DNA of 21,762 nucleotides from Polyangiaceae bacterium (GTDB lineage Bacteria > Myxococcota > Polyangia > Polyangiales > Polyangiaceae), in the NCBI GenBank assembly GCA_025936205.1, contig JAICTU010000099.1:1-21762 (forward strand), given 5' to 3'. Below, one piece after another: positions 6,989 to 15,162 of this stretch (position 1 is the first letter of the stretch; every line of letters starts with the position of its first letter). The notes below the pieces were generated by a model. That model searched no databases. It was not told the origin of the DNA and saw only the letters and a list, made by a program, of their open reading frames with translations. The translations under genes and the position numbers were made by a program.

Positions 6989-7801
6989 ATGTCGCGCGTA
7001 CTTGCCCTCGTAGGTAACCGTCCCGACGTTTGCGGTGTAGCCGCCAAGAAGTATGCGAACCTGCTGCGGGTCGAAACCCACGGCAAGGCGCTCGGTTGGG
7101 GCATAGGGTTCTATCAGCATGGTGAAGCCCTGCTGCGCCGTCGTCCGCTCGACGACCGCGAAGTGATCGAGATATCGGCGCTGAACGACATTTCGTCTGG
7201 CTTGCTGATCGCGCAGATCCGCACGCCGGGCGTAGGCGCTCTGCGCACCGAAAATACGCCGCCGTTCCGCTACCGCGACTGGCTGTTCGCGCAGCGGGGA
7301 ACGATGGCCGGCTTCGAGCAGATCCGCACGCCGTTACTGGAGCGTTTGCCGGAATTTCTGCGCTGCAATCTGCGCGGAGAAACAGACGGCGAGGCGATGT
7401 TCTACTCCTTCCTGTCGTGTCTCGATGAAGCCGTGGGACTGGAGAGCGATCGCATCACCGCCGCCCAGATCCGCGACGCGCTGCGCGGCGCGCTGGCCCG
7501 TGGTGATCAATTGCTGGCGCGCGCAGGTCTGGCCGAAGCGGAGCTCGACTGGGTGGTCTCGGACGGCGAGCACCTGGTTTGCCTGCATCGCACGGACAGC
7601 ATGATGTATCGGCGCTTTGAAGCGCCCGAGGAGCTGGAGGCACTGTTGCCGGAGGGGCCGCCGGGCGCGTCTCTGCATCCCTTCCGGTGCTCCGTCGTGG
7701 CATCTGGGCTCGAGCATCTGCCCGAGAAATGGTCGCGCGTGGAAGCGGGTCGCTTTGTCACACTCAATCGCACCGACCCACCCGCTATCGAACCGATCTG
7801 A
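6989..7801 (+). CDS. Class II glutamine-amidotransferase-like protein lacking the catalytic Cys
   Basis: 270 residues from ATG 6989. The fold signature is that of the YafJ/EgtC-like N-terminal-nucleophile amidotransferases: GWGIGFYQHG (36-45), AQIR (75-78), TENTPPF (87-93) and ETDGEAMFYSFL (131-142). Active members start MC, with Cys2 as nucleophile after Met removal. Here the protein starts MSRVLALVG, so position 2 is Ser. The family's AHNG loop, whose Asn forms the oxyanion hole, reads AQRG (101-104). The conserved Arg78 and Asp133, which bind glutamine in relatives, are kept. I infer a protein that has lost glutaminase activity, or has changed chemistry, while keeping the fold. An upstream in-frame start at 6944 would remove the residue from the N-terminus and looks less likely. 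A lipoprotein gene follows 28 bases downstream. Family assignment is good; function is unknown. Confidence 0.75.
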   Translation: MSRVLALVGNRPDVCGVAAKKYANLLRVETHGKALGWGIGFYQHGEALLRRRPLDDREVIEISALNDISSGLLIAQIRTPGVGALRTENTPPFRYRDWLFAQRGTMAGFEQIRTPLLERLPEFLRCNLRGETDGEAMFYSFLSCLDEAVGLESDRITAAQIRDALRGALARGDQLLARAGLAEAELDWVVSDGEHLVCLHRTDSMMYRRFEAPEELEALLPEGPPGASLHPFRCSVVASGLEHLPEKWSRVEAGRFVTLNRTDPPAIEPI

Positions 7802-7829
7802 CGCGGCGATCCCTCCGTTCGACGGCGTC

Positions 7830-8465
7830 GTGCTGGAACCAGTTCGGCTGCGAGTGCACGCTTTGCGGTGCCTCGCGTGCGCGGTGGTGTGCTGTGCGGC
7901 AGCTTGCGCGCAAAGCCCGACTCCACCGTCATCAGCACCGACGTCGCACACCCCCACGGAAACGGCAGCGGTATGGCCTGAAGCCGCCGCGCAAGGCGAC
8001 GCCTCGCGCGGCGTGCTGGTGCTGGCTTCACCGCGCCCCCAGCGCGCCGCTCGTCTGATGGTGCGCGGCTTCTTCGCGGCAGTGCAGCACGAGTCGGTCG
8101 CGGATATGAACGCGCTGCTCAGCGATGGCGCCACTATCTCCAGCGGGCCCGGCACCTCTCCGGAGCCCGTGCCCAAGGTCTGGGCGGCGCGCTTCAAGCG
8201 CCTCGACTACGGCGCCGACGGCGGCAAGATCCCCTTCCGCGACGACCAGCTCGGAGTCTTCACGCCCGAGGAACTCGCGCAACTCGCGGGCGCCCGCCGC
8301 TACGAGCTCGAGCCGGCGCCCGGAGAGATCTTGGCCGTCGTCACACCGCGCGAACGCGCCGGCGCTGGCCCGCGCCACTTCGGGCGGCGCATCGAGTTCA
8401 TCCTCGGTCCCACCGACGACGGACTGCGCATTGTGAGGATGTTTGAGGACTTCCGATTGCCGTAG
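7830..8465 (+). CDS. Putative lipoprotein of unknown function
   Basis: About 211 residues if it starts at GTG 7830; GTG 7854 is also possible. Neither has a clear ribosome binding site, and there is no ATG in the right place. The N-terminus is a basic then hydrophobic Cys/Ala-rich signal ending VVCCAAAC-AQ, with Cys26 the likely lipidated residue although the lipobox is imperfect. A Ser/Thr/Pro-rich linker (27-60) is followed by a folded part of about 140 residues. This begins RLMVRGFFAAVQHESVADMN and ends in an IEFILGPTDDGLRIVRMFEDF strand-rich region, which could be an NTF2/SnoaL-like cone. I do not recognise a family. It lies 28 bases after the amidotransferase-like gene and is probably cotranscribed. 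Confidence 0.65.
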   Translation: MLEPVRLRVHALRCLACAVVCCAAACAQSPTPPSSAPTSHTPTETAAVWPEAAAQGDASRGVLVLASPRPQRAARLMVRGFFAAVQHESVADMNALLSDGATISSGPGTSPEPVPKVWAARFKRLDYGADGGKIPFRDDQLGVFTPEELAQLAGARRYELEPAPGEILAVVTPRERAGAGPRHFGRRIEFILGPTDDGLRIVRMFEDFRLP

Positions 8466-8490
8466 CCGCTCCGAGCGTGGGCGGGGCTTG

Positions 8491-8514
8491 GGCGAGAGGG
8501 CGAGAGGGCGAGAG
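8491..8514. repeat. Three perfect 8-bp tandem repeats
   Basis: The unit ggcgagag is repeated three times without change, on the left flank of the large palindrome. Purine-rich, non-coding. Confidence 0.7.
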
Positions 8515-8533
8515 TAGGGACGGGTGGGAGTGG

Positions 8534-8638
8534 GAGTGGCCGCCTCGATGCGGATCGCGTGCGCCAGTTCCGTGCGGCGCCGTGGTGCCGATGGACGTGC
8601 GGAACTGGCGCAAGGGAGCTGCATCGAGGCGGCCACTC
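8534..8638. repeat. Long imperfect palindrome between convergent genes
   Basis: A perfect 18-bp outer arm gagtggccgcctcgatgc (8534-8551) pairs with its complement at 8621-8638. After an 8-base mismatched internal loop, a perfect 13-bp arm tgcgccagttccg (8560-8572) pairs with 8600-8612. A further tgcg/cgtg step closes a loop of about 19 bases. Outside the outer arm the pairing resumes with a small bulge (gggagtg...cactccc). The structure fills the gap between the stops at 8465 (+) and 8730 (-). It may act as a two-way terminator but is much larger than a usual one. It may instead be a copy of a dispersed palindromic repeat. Confidence 0.85.
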
Positions 8639-8729
8639 ACTCCCTGACCCCGCGCGACCCCTCACTCGCGCTCGAGCCCAAGCCCAAGCTTTAGCCCAAG
8701 CTCTGCGTCTCGCCCGAGTCCCGATCCCC

Positions 8730-9242
8730 TCACATCCCCGACAGGATCTTGAAACTATCCCCCGCCGCAACCAAGACCAGCTGGTTCTCCGCCACTTCGC
8801 GGTGCCACACTTCGGTGTCACCCTCCGGCAGCTTGTAGCTGGCGCTATACGTGTAGTCGACGTCCCAGCCGTTGCGCTCGTTCTTCTCGATGCGGCGGTA
8901 GTGGATCTCGTAGCGGATCGCCCGAGCGCGAACGAACTCGCTCTCCAGGTAGGTCTTGAGCCCCGCGTAGTCGAGGTCGTCCGTGGCGTCGACGTTGCCG
9001 CCATCCTCGTAGTAGTCGGGATGGGCCAAGCTGAGCAGCTTGTCGATGTCCCGACGTTCCACGGCATGCCGGTAGAGCTCGCAGAACTCGACGAGGCTGC
9101 GGTTCTCGACCGTGTCCTCCAGATCCGTATTCGGAATCAGCTGCTGGTTGCAGCCGGGGAGGGACGCTACGGTCGTGGGCACCAGCAGCAGGAGAGCGGA
9201 GAGTCGCTTGCGGAGCGAGCTGGGGAACACGGATGGGTTCAT
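8730..9242 (-). CDS. NTF2-like lipoprotein
   Basis: 170 residues from ATG 9242; the frame is open further upstream, but this Met begins a clear signal peptide. The signal is MNPSVFPSSLRKRLSALLLL followed by a hydrophobic stretch ending SLPGC, with Cys31 as probable lipid anchor. The mature part has the order typical of NTF2/SnoaL-like domains: a first helix ENRSLVEFCELYRHAVERRDIDKL, an HPDYYEDGG loop, then strands including AIRYEIHYRRIEKN, WDVDYTYSASYKL and ENQLVLV, ending FKILSGM. These domains form a cone that binds small ligands or a partner; no catalytic residue can be claimed. It lies 163 bases downstream of moxR in the same direction and may be cotranscribed. Confidence 0.75.
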   Translation of the reverse strand: MNPSVFPSSLRKRLSALLLLVPTTVASLPGCNQQLIPNTDLEDTVENRSLVEFCELYRHAVERRDIDKLLSLAHPDYYEDGGNVDATDDLDYAGLKTYLESEFVRARAIRYEIHYRRIEKNERNGWDVDYTYSASYKLPEGDTEVWHREVAENQLVLVAAGDSFKILSGM

Positions 9243-9405
9243 TGCGGGGGTCACCGTCTCGTGGGGTCGGTCGGGAAAGGCGGCGGGGCGCACGCCTTCG
9301 GCCCTGTACAACGCGAGCACAGGCCAGTGCATTCCCGACGATTTTATGCGCAGTTGAGGCGCAGATTGCTGCGCGGGATTATCGGCCCAGTGGCCCAGTG
9401 GTCAG

Positions 9406-10437
9406 CTACAGCCCGAGCCGCGCGCGTTGTTCTTTCACAATCTCACGAACCAGGTCAATTGATGCGACCGAATCGGCTTCCGCGCGATAGCTGAGCACCA
9501 GCCGATGGCGCAGGGCGGGGCCTGCCACGGACAGAACGTCATCGACGTCGGCGACGGCGTCTCCGCGCAACACGGCGCGTGCCTTGGCAGCCAGAATCAA
9601 TGCCTGGCTACCGCGAGGCCCGGCTCCATAGCGCACGTACTGCCGGATCTCCGCGCTCGCGGCGCTGCTGCTGGGGCGCGATGCCCGGGCCAGGGCCACC
9701 GCCAGCTCCACGGCCTCATCGGTCGCGGGGATCTGTGGCACCAGCTCCCCGAAGGCGATCATTTCGTCCGGAGAGATGACGGCATCGATCTCCGGCGCCT
9801 GGCTCGAGGTGGTGCGCCGCGCAATTTGTTTCTCTTCCTCTTCGCTCGGGTAGTCGATGTGGATCTCGAGCAAAAAGCGGTCGAGCTGAGCTTCAGGCAA
9901 CGGATAGGTGCCCTCCTGCTCGATCGGGTTGCGGGTGGCGAAGACCTGAAAAGGATTCGGCAGCTGATGTGTCTCGCCGCCGACCGTGACGCAGCGCTCT
10001 TGCATCGCTTGCAACAGCGCTGCCTGTGTCTTGGGCGGTGTTCGGTTGATCTCGTCCGCCAGGATCAGGTTCTTGAAGATCGGTCCCGGCATGAAGGTGA
10101 GCTGGCGCCGCAGCTGTCCGGAGCGCTCGACCTCGTTCATCACGTCCGTGCCGGTGATGTCGGCGGGCAGCAGGTCGGGAGTAAACTGCACGCGCCCAAA
10201 CGACAGCCCGAGACACTTCGCGATCGACGCCACGAGCAGTGTCTTCGCCAACCCAGGCACGCCCACGAGCAGTGCATGGCCACGCCCGAGTAAGGCGACG
10301 AGCATGCTGTCGACCACCTGCTCTTGCCCGATCACGATCCGGCCCACCTGCTGCTTGAGCCGGCTGCAGGCCGAGGCGCAGGCCTGGAGTAACTCGACGG
10401 GACCAGCGGGTTTGGCTTGCAAGCTACTGACGCTCAC
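9406..10437 (-). CDS. MoxR-family AAA+ ATPase
   Basis: 343 residues if started at GTG 10437, close to the family norm of about 320-350. The frame is open to 10626, but that would add Arg-rich sequence overlapping the divergent gene's promoter region. Walker A is GVPGLAKT (59-66), Walker B LILADE (124-129) with the MoxR-typical [13 protein letters not shown] after it, and sensor-1 region [23 protein letters not shown] (166-188). The C-terminal lid ends [25 protein letters not shown]. MoxR proteins act as chaperone-like ATPases that mature other protein complexes and are usually followed by DUF58 and transglutaminase or VWA genes. None of these lies downstream here; the next gene is an NTF2-like lipoprotein. 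The partner is therefore unknown. Confidence 0.92.
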   Translation of the reverse strand: MSVSSLQAKPAGPVELLQACASACSRLKQQVGRIVIGQEQVVDSMLVALLGRGHALLVGVPGLAKTLLVASIAKCLGLSFGRVQFTPDLLPADITGTDVMNEVERSGQLRRQLTFMPGPIFKNLILADEINRTPPKTQAALLQAMQERCVTVGGETHQLPNPFQVFATRNPIEQEGTYPLPEAQLDRFLLEIHIDYPSEEEEKQIARRTTSSQAPEIDAVISPDEMIAFGELVPQIPATDEAVELAVALARASRPSSSAASAEIRQYVRYGAGPRGSQALILAAKARAVLRGDAVADVDDVLSVAGPALRHRLVLSYRAEADSVASIDLVREIVKEQRARLGL

Positions 10438-10667
10438 GCTCGTCGCGATCCGCGGAACACGCCGCCCGCGCTTCGGGCTCGGTCCGATCGAGTAGATATC
10501 CGCCGTTGCATTCGCCCTCCGTATACGACAAACCGCTCCACGAGTCGGCCGAAACTGACGCGCCCGCCCTGTATGCCCCGTATCCGCTCTCGCACCTGCG
10601 TCCCCCCGGGCGTCCATCTCAGGCATCCAGCGTTACCCTGCCGCTTGGCCGAAGGCGGCGAGAGCTC

Positions 10668-11690
10668 ATGAAGCTGGGCATTCGGCGCCTGCTCCTGGGC
10701 GTGCTGCTCGGCATTGTGCTGTACGGCGCGGCCGTCGCTTACACTGGCTACCAGCGGGTTCATTTGGCCCTGGACAGCTTCCATTGGAGCGCGTTCGCGG
10801 CAGCGATCTGCCTGGCCTCGCTGAACTACTGCCTGCGTTTTGGCAAATGGCAATATTATCTGCGCCGATTGGGCGTGACGGGGGTGCCTGCCGGCGAGAG
10901 CGCGCTGGTGTTCCTGTCGGGCTTCGTGCTCACCATCACGCCGGGCAAGCTGGGTGAGGTGTTCAAGAGTGCCGTGCTCGCCCGCACGCACGGCGTGCCC
11001 GCGGAGCGCACGGCCCCCATCGTCGTCGCCGAGCGCTTGACGGATGTGATCGCGATCGTGATCTGGGTCGTGGTCGGCAGCACGGGCTTTCACGGCGGGA
11101 GCTATTGGGCTGCGGCCGGCGCCCTGGCTGTGGCCGTCGGGCTGCTGTGCATTCTCTGGGAACCGCCCGTGCGCTTGCTGCTGCGCCGCATCGAGCAGGG
11201 GCGCTGGGCTCGTCTTGCGCCCAAGCTCGCCAGCGCCTACGCGAGCCTGCGCGTGGTGGCGAGCCCCAGCGCGCTCGCGTGGCCGGTGTTGCTGTCGCTG
11301 ATCGGTTGGGGGCTCGAAGGTGTCGGGCTGCACGCGCTGCTCGCCGGGTTCGGGCACGCACCGGCGTTGTCGTTCAGCATGTTCTTCTACGCGACGGCGA
11401 CGTTGGCGGGCGCGCTGGTGCCGGTTCCCGGCGGTCTGGGTGTGACGGAGGCGATCATTCATCAACAGCTGGTGTCGATCGCCGGCGCGCCCGAGCCCGT
11501 GGCGGCCGCCAGCATGATCCTGATCCGGCTTGCCACGCTCTGGTGGGCGGTGCTGGTGGGATTCTGCGCGCTCGGCTGGCTGCGCATGCGCTTCCCGGTT
11601 CAGTTGAGCGGCGAAGGGCCCAGCGCAGTCCAGCCCAGCTCCGGTACGGAGCCGAGCAAGACCTCTCTGGGCTCCAGCGGACTGCTCTAG
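10668..11690 (+). CDS. Flippase-like integral membrane protein (LPG-synthase TM / YbhN-AglD type)
   Basis: 340 residues from ATG 10668, chosen because the first membrane segment (LLLGVLLGIVLYGAAVA) begins right after it and a purine-rich stretch (ggcggcgagag) precedes it. About seven to eight hydrophobic segments are visible. Family markers are SGFVLTITPGKLGEVFKS (84-101), AERLTDVIAIVIW (121-133) and PVPGGLGVTEAI (252-263), seen in proteins related to the membrane half of lysyl-phosphatidylglycerol synthase. Relatives are proposed to move lipids or lipid-linked sugars across the inner membrane. The catalytic aminoacyl-transfer domain is absent, so it should not aminoacylate lipids itself. The tail (310-340) is Ser/Pro-rich. 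Transcribed away from moxR. Confidence 0.85.
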   Translation: MKLGIRRLLLGVLLGIVLYGAAVAYTGYQRVHLALDSFHWSAFAAAICLASLNYCLRFGKWQYYLRRLGVTGVPAGESALVFLSGFVLTITPGKLGEVFKSAVLARTHGVPAERTAPIVVAERLTDVIAIVIWVVVGSTGFHGGSYWAAAGALAVAVGLLCILWEPPVRLLLRRIEQGRWARLAPKLASAYASLRVVASPSALAWPVLLSLIGWGLEGVGLHALLAGFGHAPALSFSMFFYATATLAGALVPVPGGLGVTEAIIHQQLVSIAGAPEPVAAASMILIRLATLWWAVLVGFCALGWLRMRFPVQLSGEGPSAVQPSSGTEPSKTSLGSSGLL

Positions 11691-11708
11691 TACCTCGGCC
11701 CCAAGTTC

Positions 11709-11726
11709 GTGCCGGCAGATCGGCAC
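11709..11726. terminator. Small hairpin after the flippase-like gene
   Basis: gtgccg (11709-11714) pairs with cggcac (11721-11726) around a 6-base loop; a second cggcac copy follows at 11735-11740. It lies just after the stop at 11690. No T-run follows, so termination is only suggested. Confidence 0.3.
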
Positions 11727-11753
11727 TCTGCACTCGGCACTTCCTCTTTATTT

Positions 11754-11785
11754 GTAGAAACCCGGCGCGGACTTCGGGTTTCTAC
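11754..11785. terminator. Probable two-way terminator between the flippase-like gene and lepA
   Basis: Perfect 11-bp stem gtagaaacccg (11754-11764) with cgggtttctac (11775-11785) around a 10-base loop, two bases from the lepA stop (11788-11790). The location between convergent stops fits a shared terminator. There is no U-tract on the plus side; the minus side continues AAATAAAG, which is not a U-run either. Confidence 0.6.
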
Positions 11786-11787
11786 TA

Positions 11788-13593
<1,806 letters not shown>

Positions 13594-13782
13594 CCCGAGT
13601 TCATTCTGTGTGGCAGCGGCGAGTTAGCACGACTTTCGAAGTCGAGGCGAGCGCTGCAACGGAGGCCAGCGCGCCACTTCGTGTTCGCTCCCTGACAACG
13701 ACGCAGGCCGGTTGCACCGTGAGAGCCTCGGGGCGCGGGGTGTCTCCGCAATATCAGCGCGGTGCGGTGCGACGGGTGACGC

Positions 13783-13986
13783 TCACTTCTTGCCAGCAGG
13801 CGGTGGACGTTCGGTGTCCAACGTCATCTGACCGGGCAACTCGTGCGCGTAGTGTTTGAGCACGAGATCAATGCCTTCACGGATGTACACGGCAACCGGA
13901 ACCTTCGTGCGCTCGTGCAGCAGGTGTAGCCGCTCGTTCTGCTCCGGCGTTATATAGACCGTCGTGGAAATTTTTTTCCGTGACAT
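13783..13986 (-). CDS. Ribbon-helix-helix DNA-binding protein
   Basis: 67 residues from ATG 13986; GTG 14013 would add nine (MAGFAGQQP). The shape is a classic RHH/CopG domain: strand KISTTVYIT (5-13), helix 1 PEQNERLHLLHERT (14-27), turn KVP, helix 2 VAVYIREGIDLVLKHY (31-46). Such dimers insert the strand pair into the DNA major groove and often repress their own promoter. The alternation of Thr-Val-Tyr in the strand suggests DNA-contacting side chains. No toxin gene is adjacent (neighbours are lepA and a repeat lipoprotein), so it is more likely a free-standing regulator than an antitoxin. The tail (47-67) is Pro-rich and probably flexible. Its promoter is AT-rich and contains a palindrome. 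Confidence 0.85.
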   Translation of the reverse strand: MSRKKISTTVYITPEQNERLHLLHERTKVPVAVYIREGIDLVLKHYAHELPGQMTLDTERPPPAGKK

Positions 13987-14018
13987 CGGCTGCTGCCCTG
14001 CGAAACCTGCCACTCATT

Positions 14019-14047
14019 ACAATAGATTCCCATACATATGTTGTCAA
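14019..14047 (-). promoter_or_regulatory. Sigma-70-type promoter of the RHH gene
   Basis: On the minus strand a perfect -35 TTGACA (14047-14042), a 17-base spacer and -10 TATTGT (14024-14019). Transcription would start near 14012, giving a leader of about 26 bases to ATG 13986 or a leaderless start at GTG 14013. Confidence 0.65.
14034..14041. promoter_or_regulatory. Palindrome inside the RHH promoter spacer, possible operator
   Basis: acatatgt is a perfect 8-bp palindrome between the -35 and -10. Upstream, gtactgg (14051-14057) is inverted as ccagtac (14089-14095), and gtac recurs at 14100-14103. Binding of a dimer here would block RNA polymerase, so autoregulation by the RHH protein is a reasonable inference. 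Confidence 0.4.
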
Positions 14048-14259
14048 ATGGTACTGGGCCCACATACCGCTAATTAATTTCGTTATTTCCAGTACTTATG
14101 TACCTGTTTGACCGATGGTCGGCTGACAGGCTCAGGCCCTGCGCACGTTCTTGCGGGGTAGATAGATTCCTCGAGCGTCAAGATGTATCGGGCCGCGCCG
14201 TTGTGACGACGGGCCCTCGCTGGGCGGACCGTAGGCATGCGCGCGCCCCTCACTTCGGC

Positions 14260-14288
14260 TTGTTGTAGTGGTTTCAAAGACCTAGGAT
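14260..14288 (+). promoter_or_regulatory. Weak promoter candidate for the repeat-lipoprotein pair
   Basis: ttgttg (14260-14265), 17-base spacer, taggat (14283-14288), about 40 bases before ATG 14329. The -35 matches only three consensus bases. The rest of 14110-14258 shows no gene or strong structure. Confidence 0.25.
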
Positions 14289-14328
14289 TTGTCGTGGCGG
14301 TGCATGCCATCGGTATCGGCCGTTCGGG

Positions 14329-15162
14329 ATGAGGGTTTCGAAGGTGCTCATGGGGACGCGGCGGGCGGCGGGAACTTGGAGTCTGCGGCTCCTGGCCTGC
14401 GGGCTGGGGATGGCTTGCGCTGGCGGGGGAGCCGGTCACAAGGCCGCCAACCCGTCGGGCCTGGCGCCCCGCGACACGCGAATCGTCCACGAGGAGTGCC
14501 CGGTCGATGAGAGCGGTGTCCTCGCCGAAGACGTGAACGGCGATGGGCGACCCGATCGGCGTACGGTGAGCGAAGGCGGTCGGGTGGTGTGTCGCGGCCT
14601 CGACTTCAACTTCGATGGGGTCGTCGACGCCTGGGTCTACTTCGACGCTGCAGGCAAGGTACGCCGCCGCGAGAGCGACTACGATCGAGATGGTCGCGTC
14701 GACGAGGTCGCCACCTACAGAGATGGCGTGCTCGTGGAGCGCGACCGGGCGACCACGTTGTCGGGCAAGCTGGACACCTGGCAGCACTATCAAAACGGTA
14801 AGGTGGCCAGCGCCGAGCGCGACTCGAACGGCGACGAGTACGTGGACCAATGGTGGGAGTACCCCGACCAGCGCAGCGCCGATTGCCCGCTGATCCACTC
14901 GGACGTCAACGGCGACGGGCGCCCGGATCCGGGCGCCACCGTGGACGTGTGCAAAGATCAGTACGTGCCCAACGGGCGCGATCGAGAAAAGGCACCAGGC
15001 GAAGGTGAGGGGCATCCGGACGTGAACGACGTGCCGACCGAAGTGGATCCTGGTGCCGCTTCCACCGCGCCGAACGCGGAAGCGCCTCCCGAAGACGCTC
15101 CTACCTCTGGGGCCGGCACTGATTCCGCCGCGCCCGATGCCGCGGGCGGAGGAAAGAAGTGA
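14329..15162 (+). CDS. Repeat lipoprotein A with EF-hand-like calcium loops
   Basis: 277 residues from ATG 14329; ATG 14350, preceded by gaaggtg, may be the true start (270 residues). The signal peptide ends LGMAC with Cys30 as probable lipid anchor. The mature protein is built of units of about 24 residues, each with a loop of the Dx[DN]xDGxxD type: residues 68-76, 92-100, 117-125, a decayed one at 141-149, 165-173 and 192-200. Spacings are 24, 25, 24, 24 and 27. Between loops run short strands with aromatic and Gly-Lys/Gly-Val turns (WVYFDAAGK, QHYQNGK). Such loops bind calcium in dockerin and thrombospondin type 3 repeats, so a Ca-stabilised surface or periplasmic rod is inferred. Four Cys remain (57, 88, 186, 208). 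The tail from 210 is Pro/Glu/Ala-rich. Coupled to the paralogue downstream. No enzyme function is visible. Confidence 0.8.
   Translation: MRVSKVLMGTRRAAGTWSLRLLACGLGMACAGGGAGHKAANPSGLAPRDTRIVHEECPVDESGVLAEDVNGDGRPDRRTVSEGGRVVCRGLDFNFDGVVDAWVYFDAAGKVRRRESDYDRDGRVDEVATYRDGVLVERDRATTLSGKLDTWQHYQNGKVASAERDSNGDEYVDQWWEYPDQRSADCPLIHSDVNGDGRPDPGATVDVCKDQYVPNGRDREKAPGEGEGHPDVNDVPTEVDPGAASTAPNAEAPPEDAPTSGAGTDSAAPDAAGGGKK
15148..15153 (+). promoter_or_regulatory. Strong Shine-Dalgarno that fixes the start of lipoprotein B
   Basis: ggagga, eight bases before ATG 15162. This supports ATG 15162 over the GTG at 15159, which would be too close. Confidence 0.7.

Noticed and set aside
8491..8514. Possible CRISPR-like repeats (ggcgagag x3)
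   Set aside because: Units are 8 bp and directly joined, with no spacers and no cas genes.
9385..9402. ggcccagt doublet after moxR
   Set aside because: Two short joined copies only; likely chance in GC-rich DNA.
10434..11726. 430-codon minus-strand open frame across the flippase-like gene
   Set aside because: Gln/Arg/His-rich shadow; the plus strand has clear membrane segments and family motifs.
13783..13986. RHH gene as antitoxin of a toxin-antitoxin pair
   Set aside because: No small toxin-like gene is next to it on either side.
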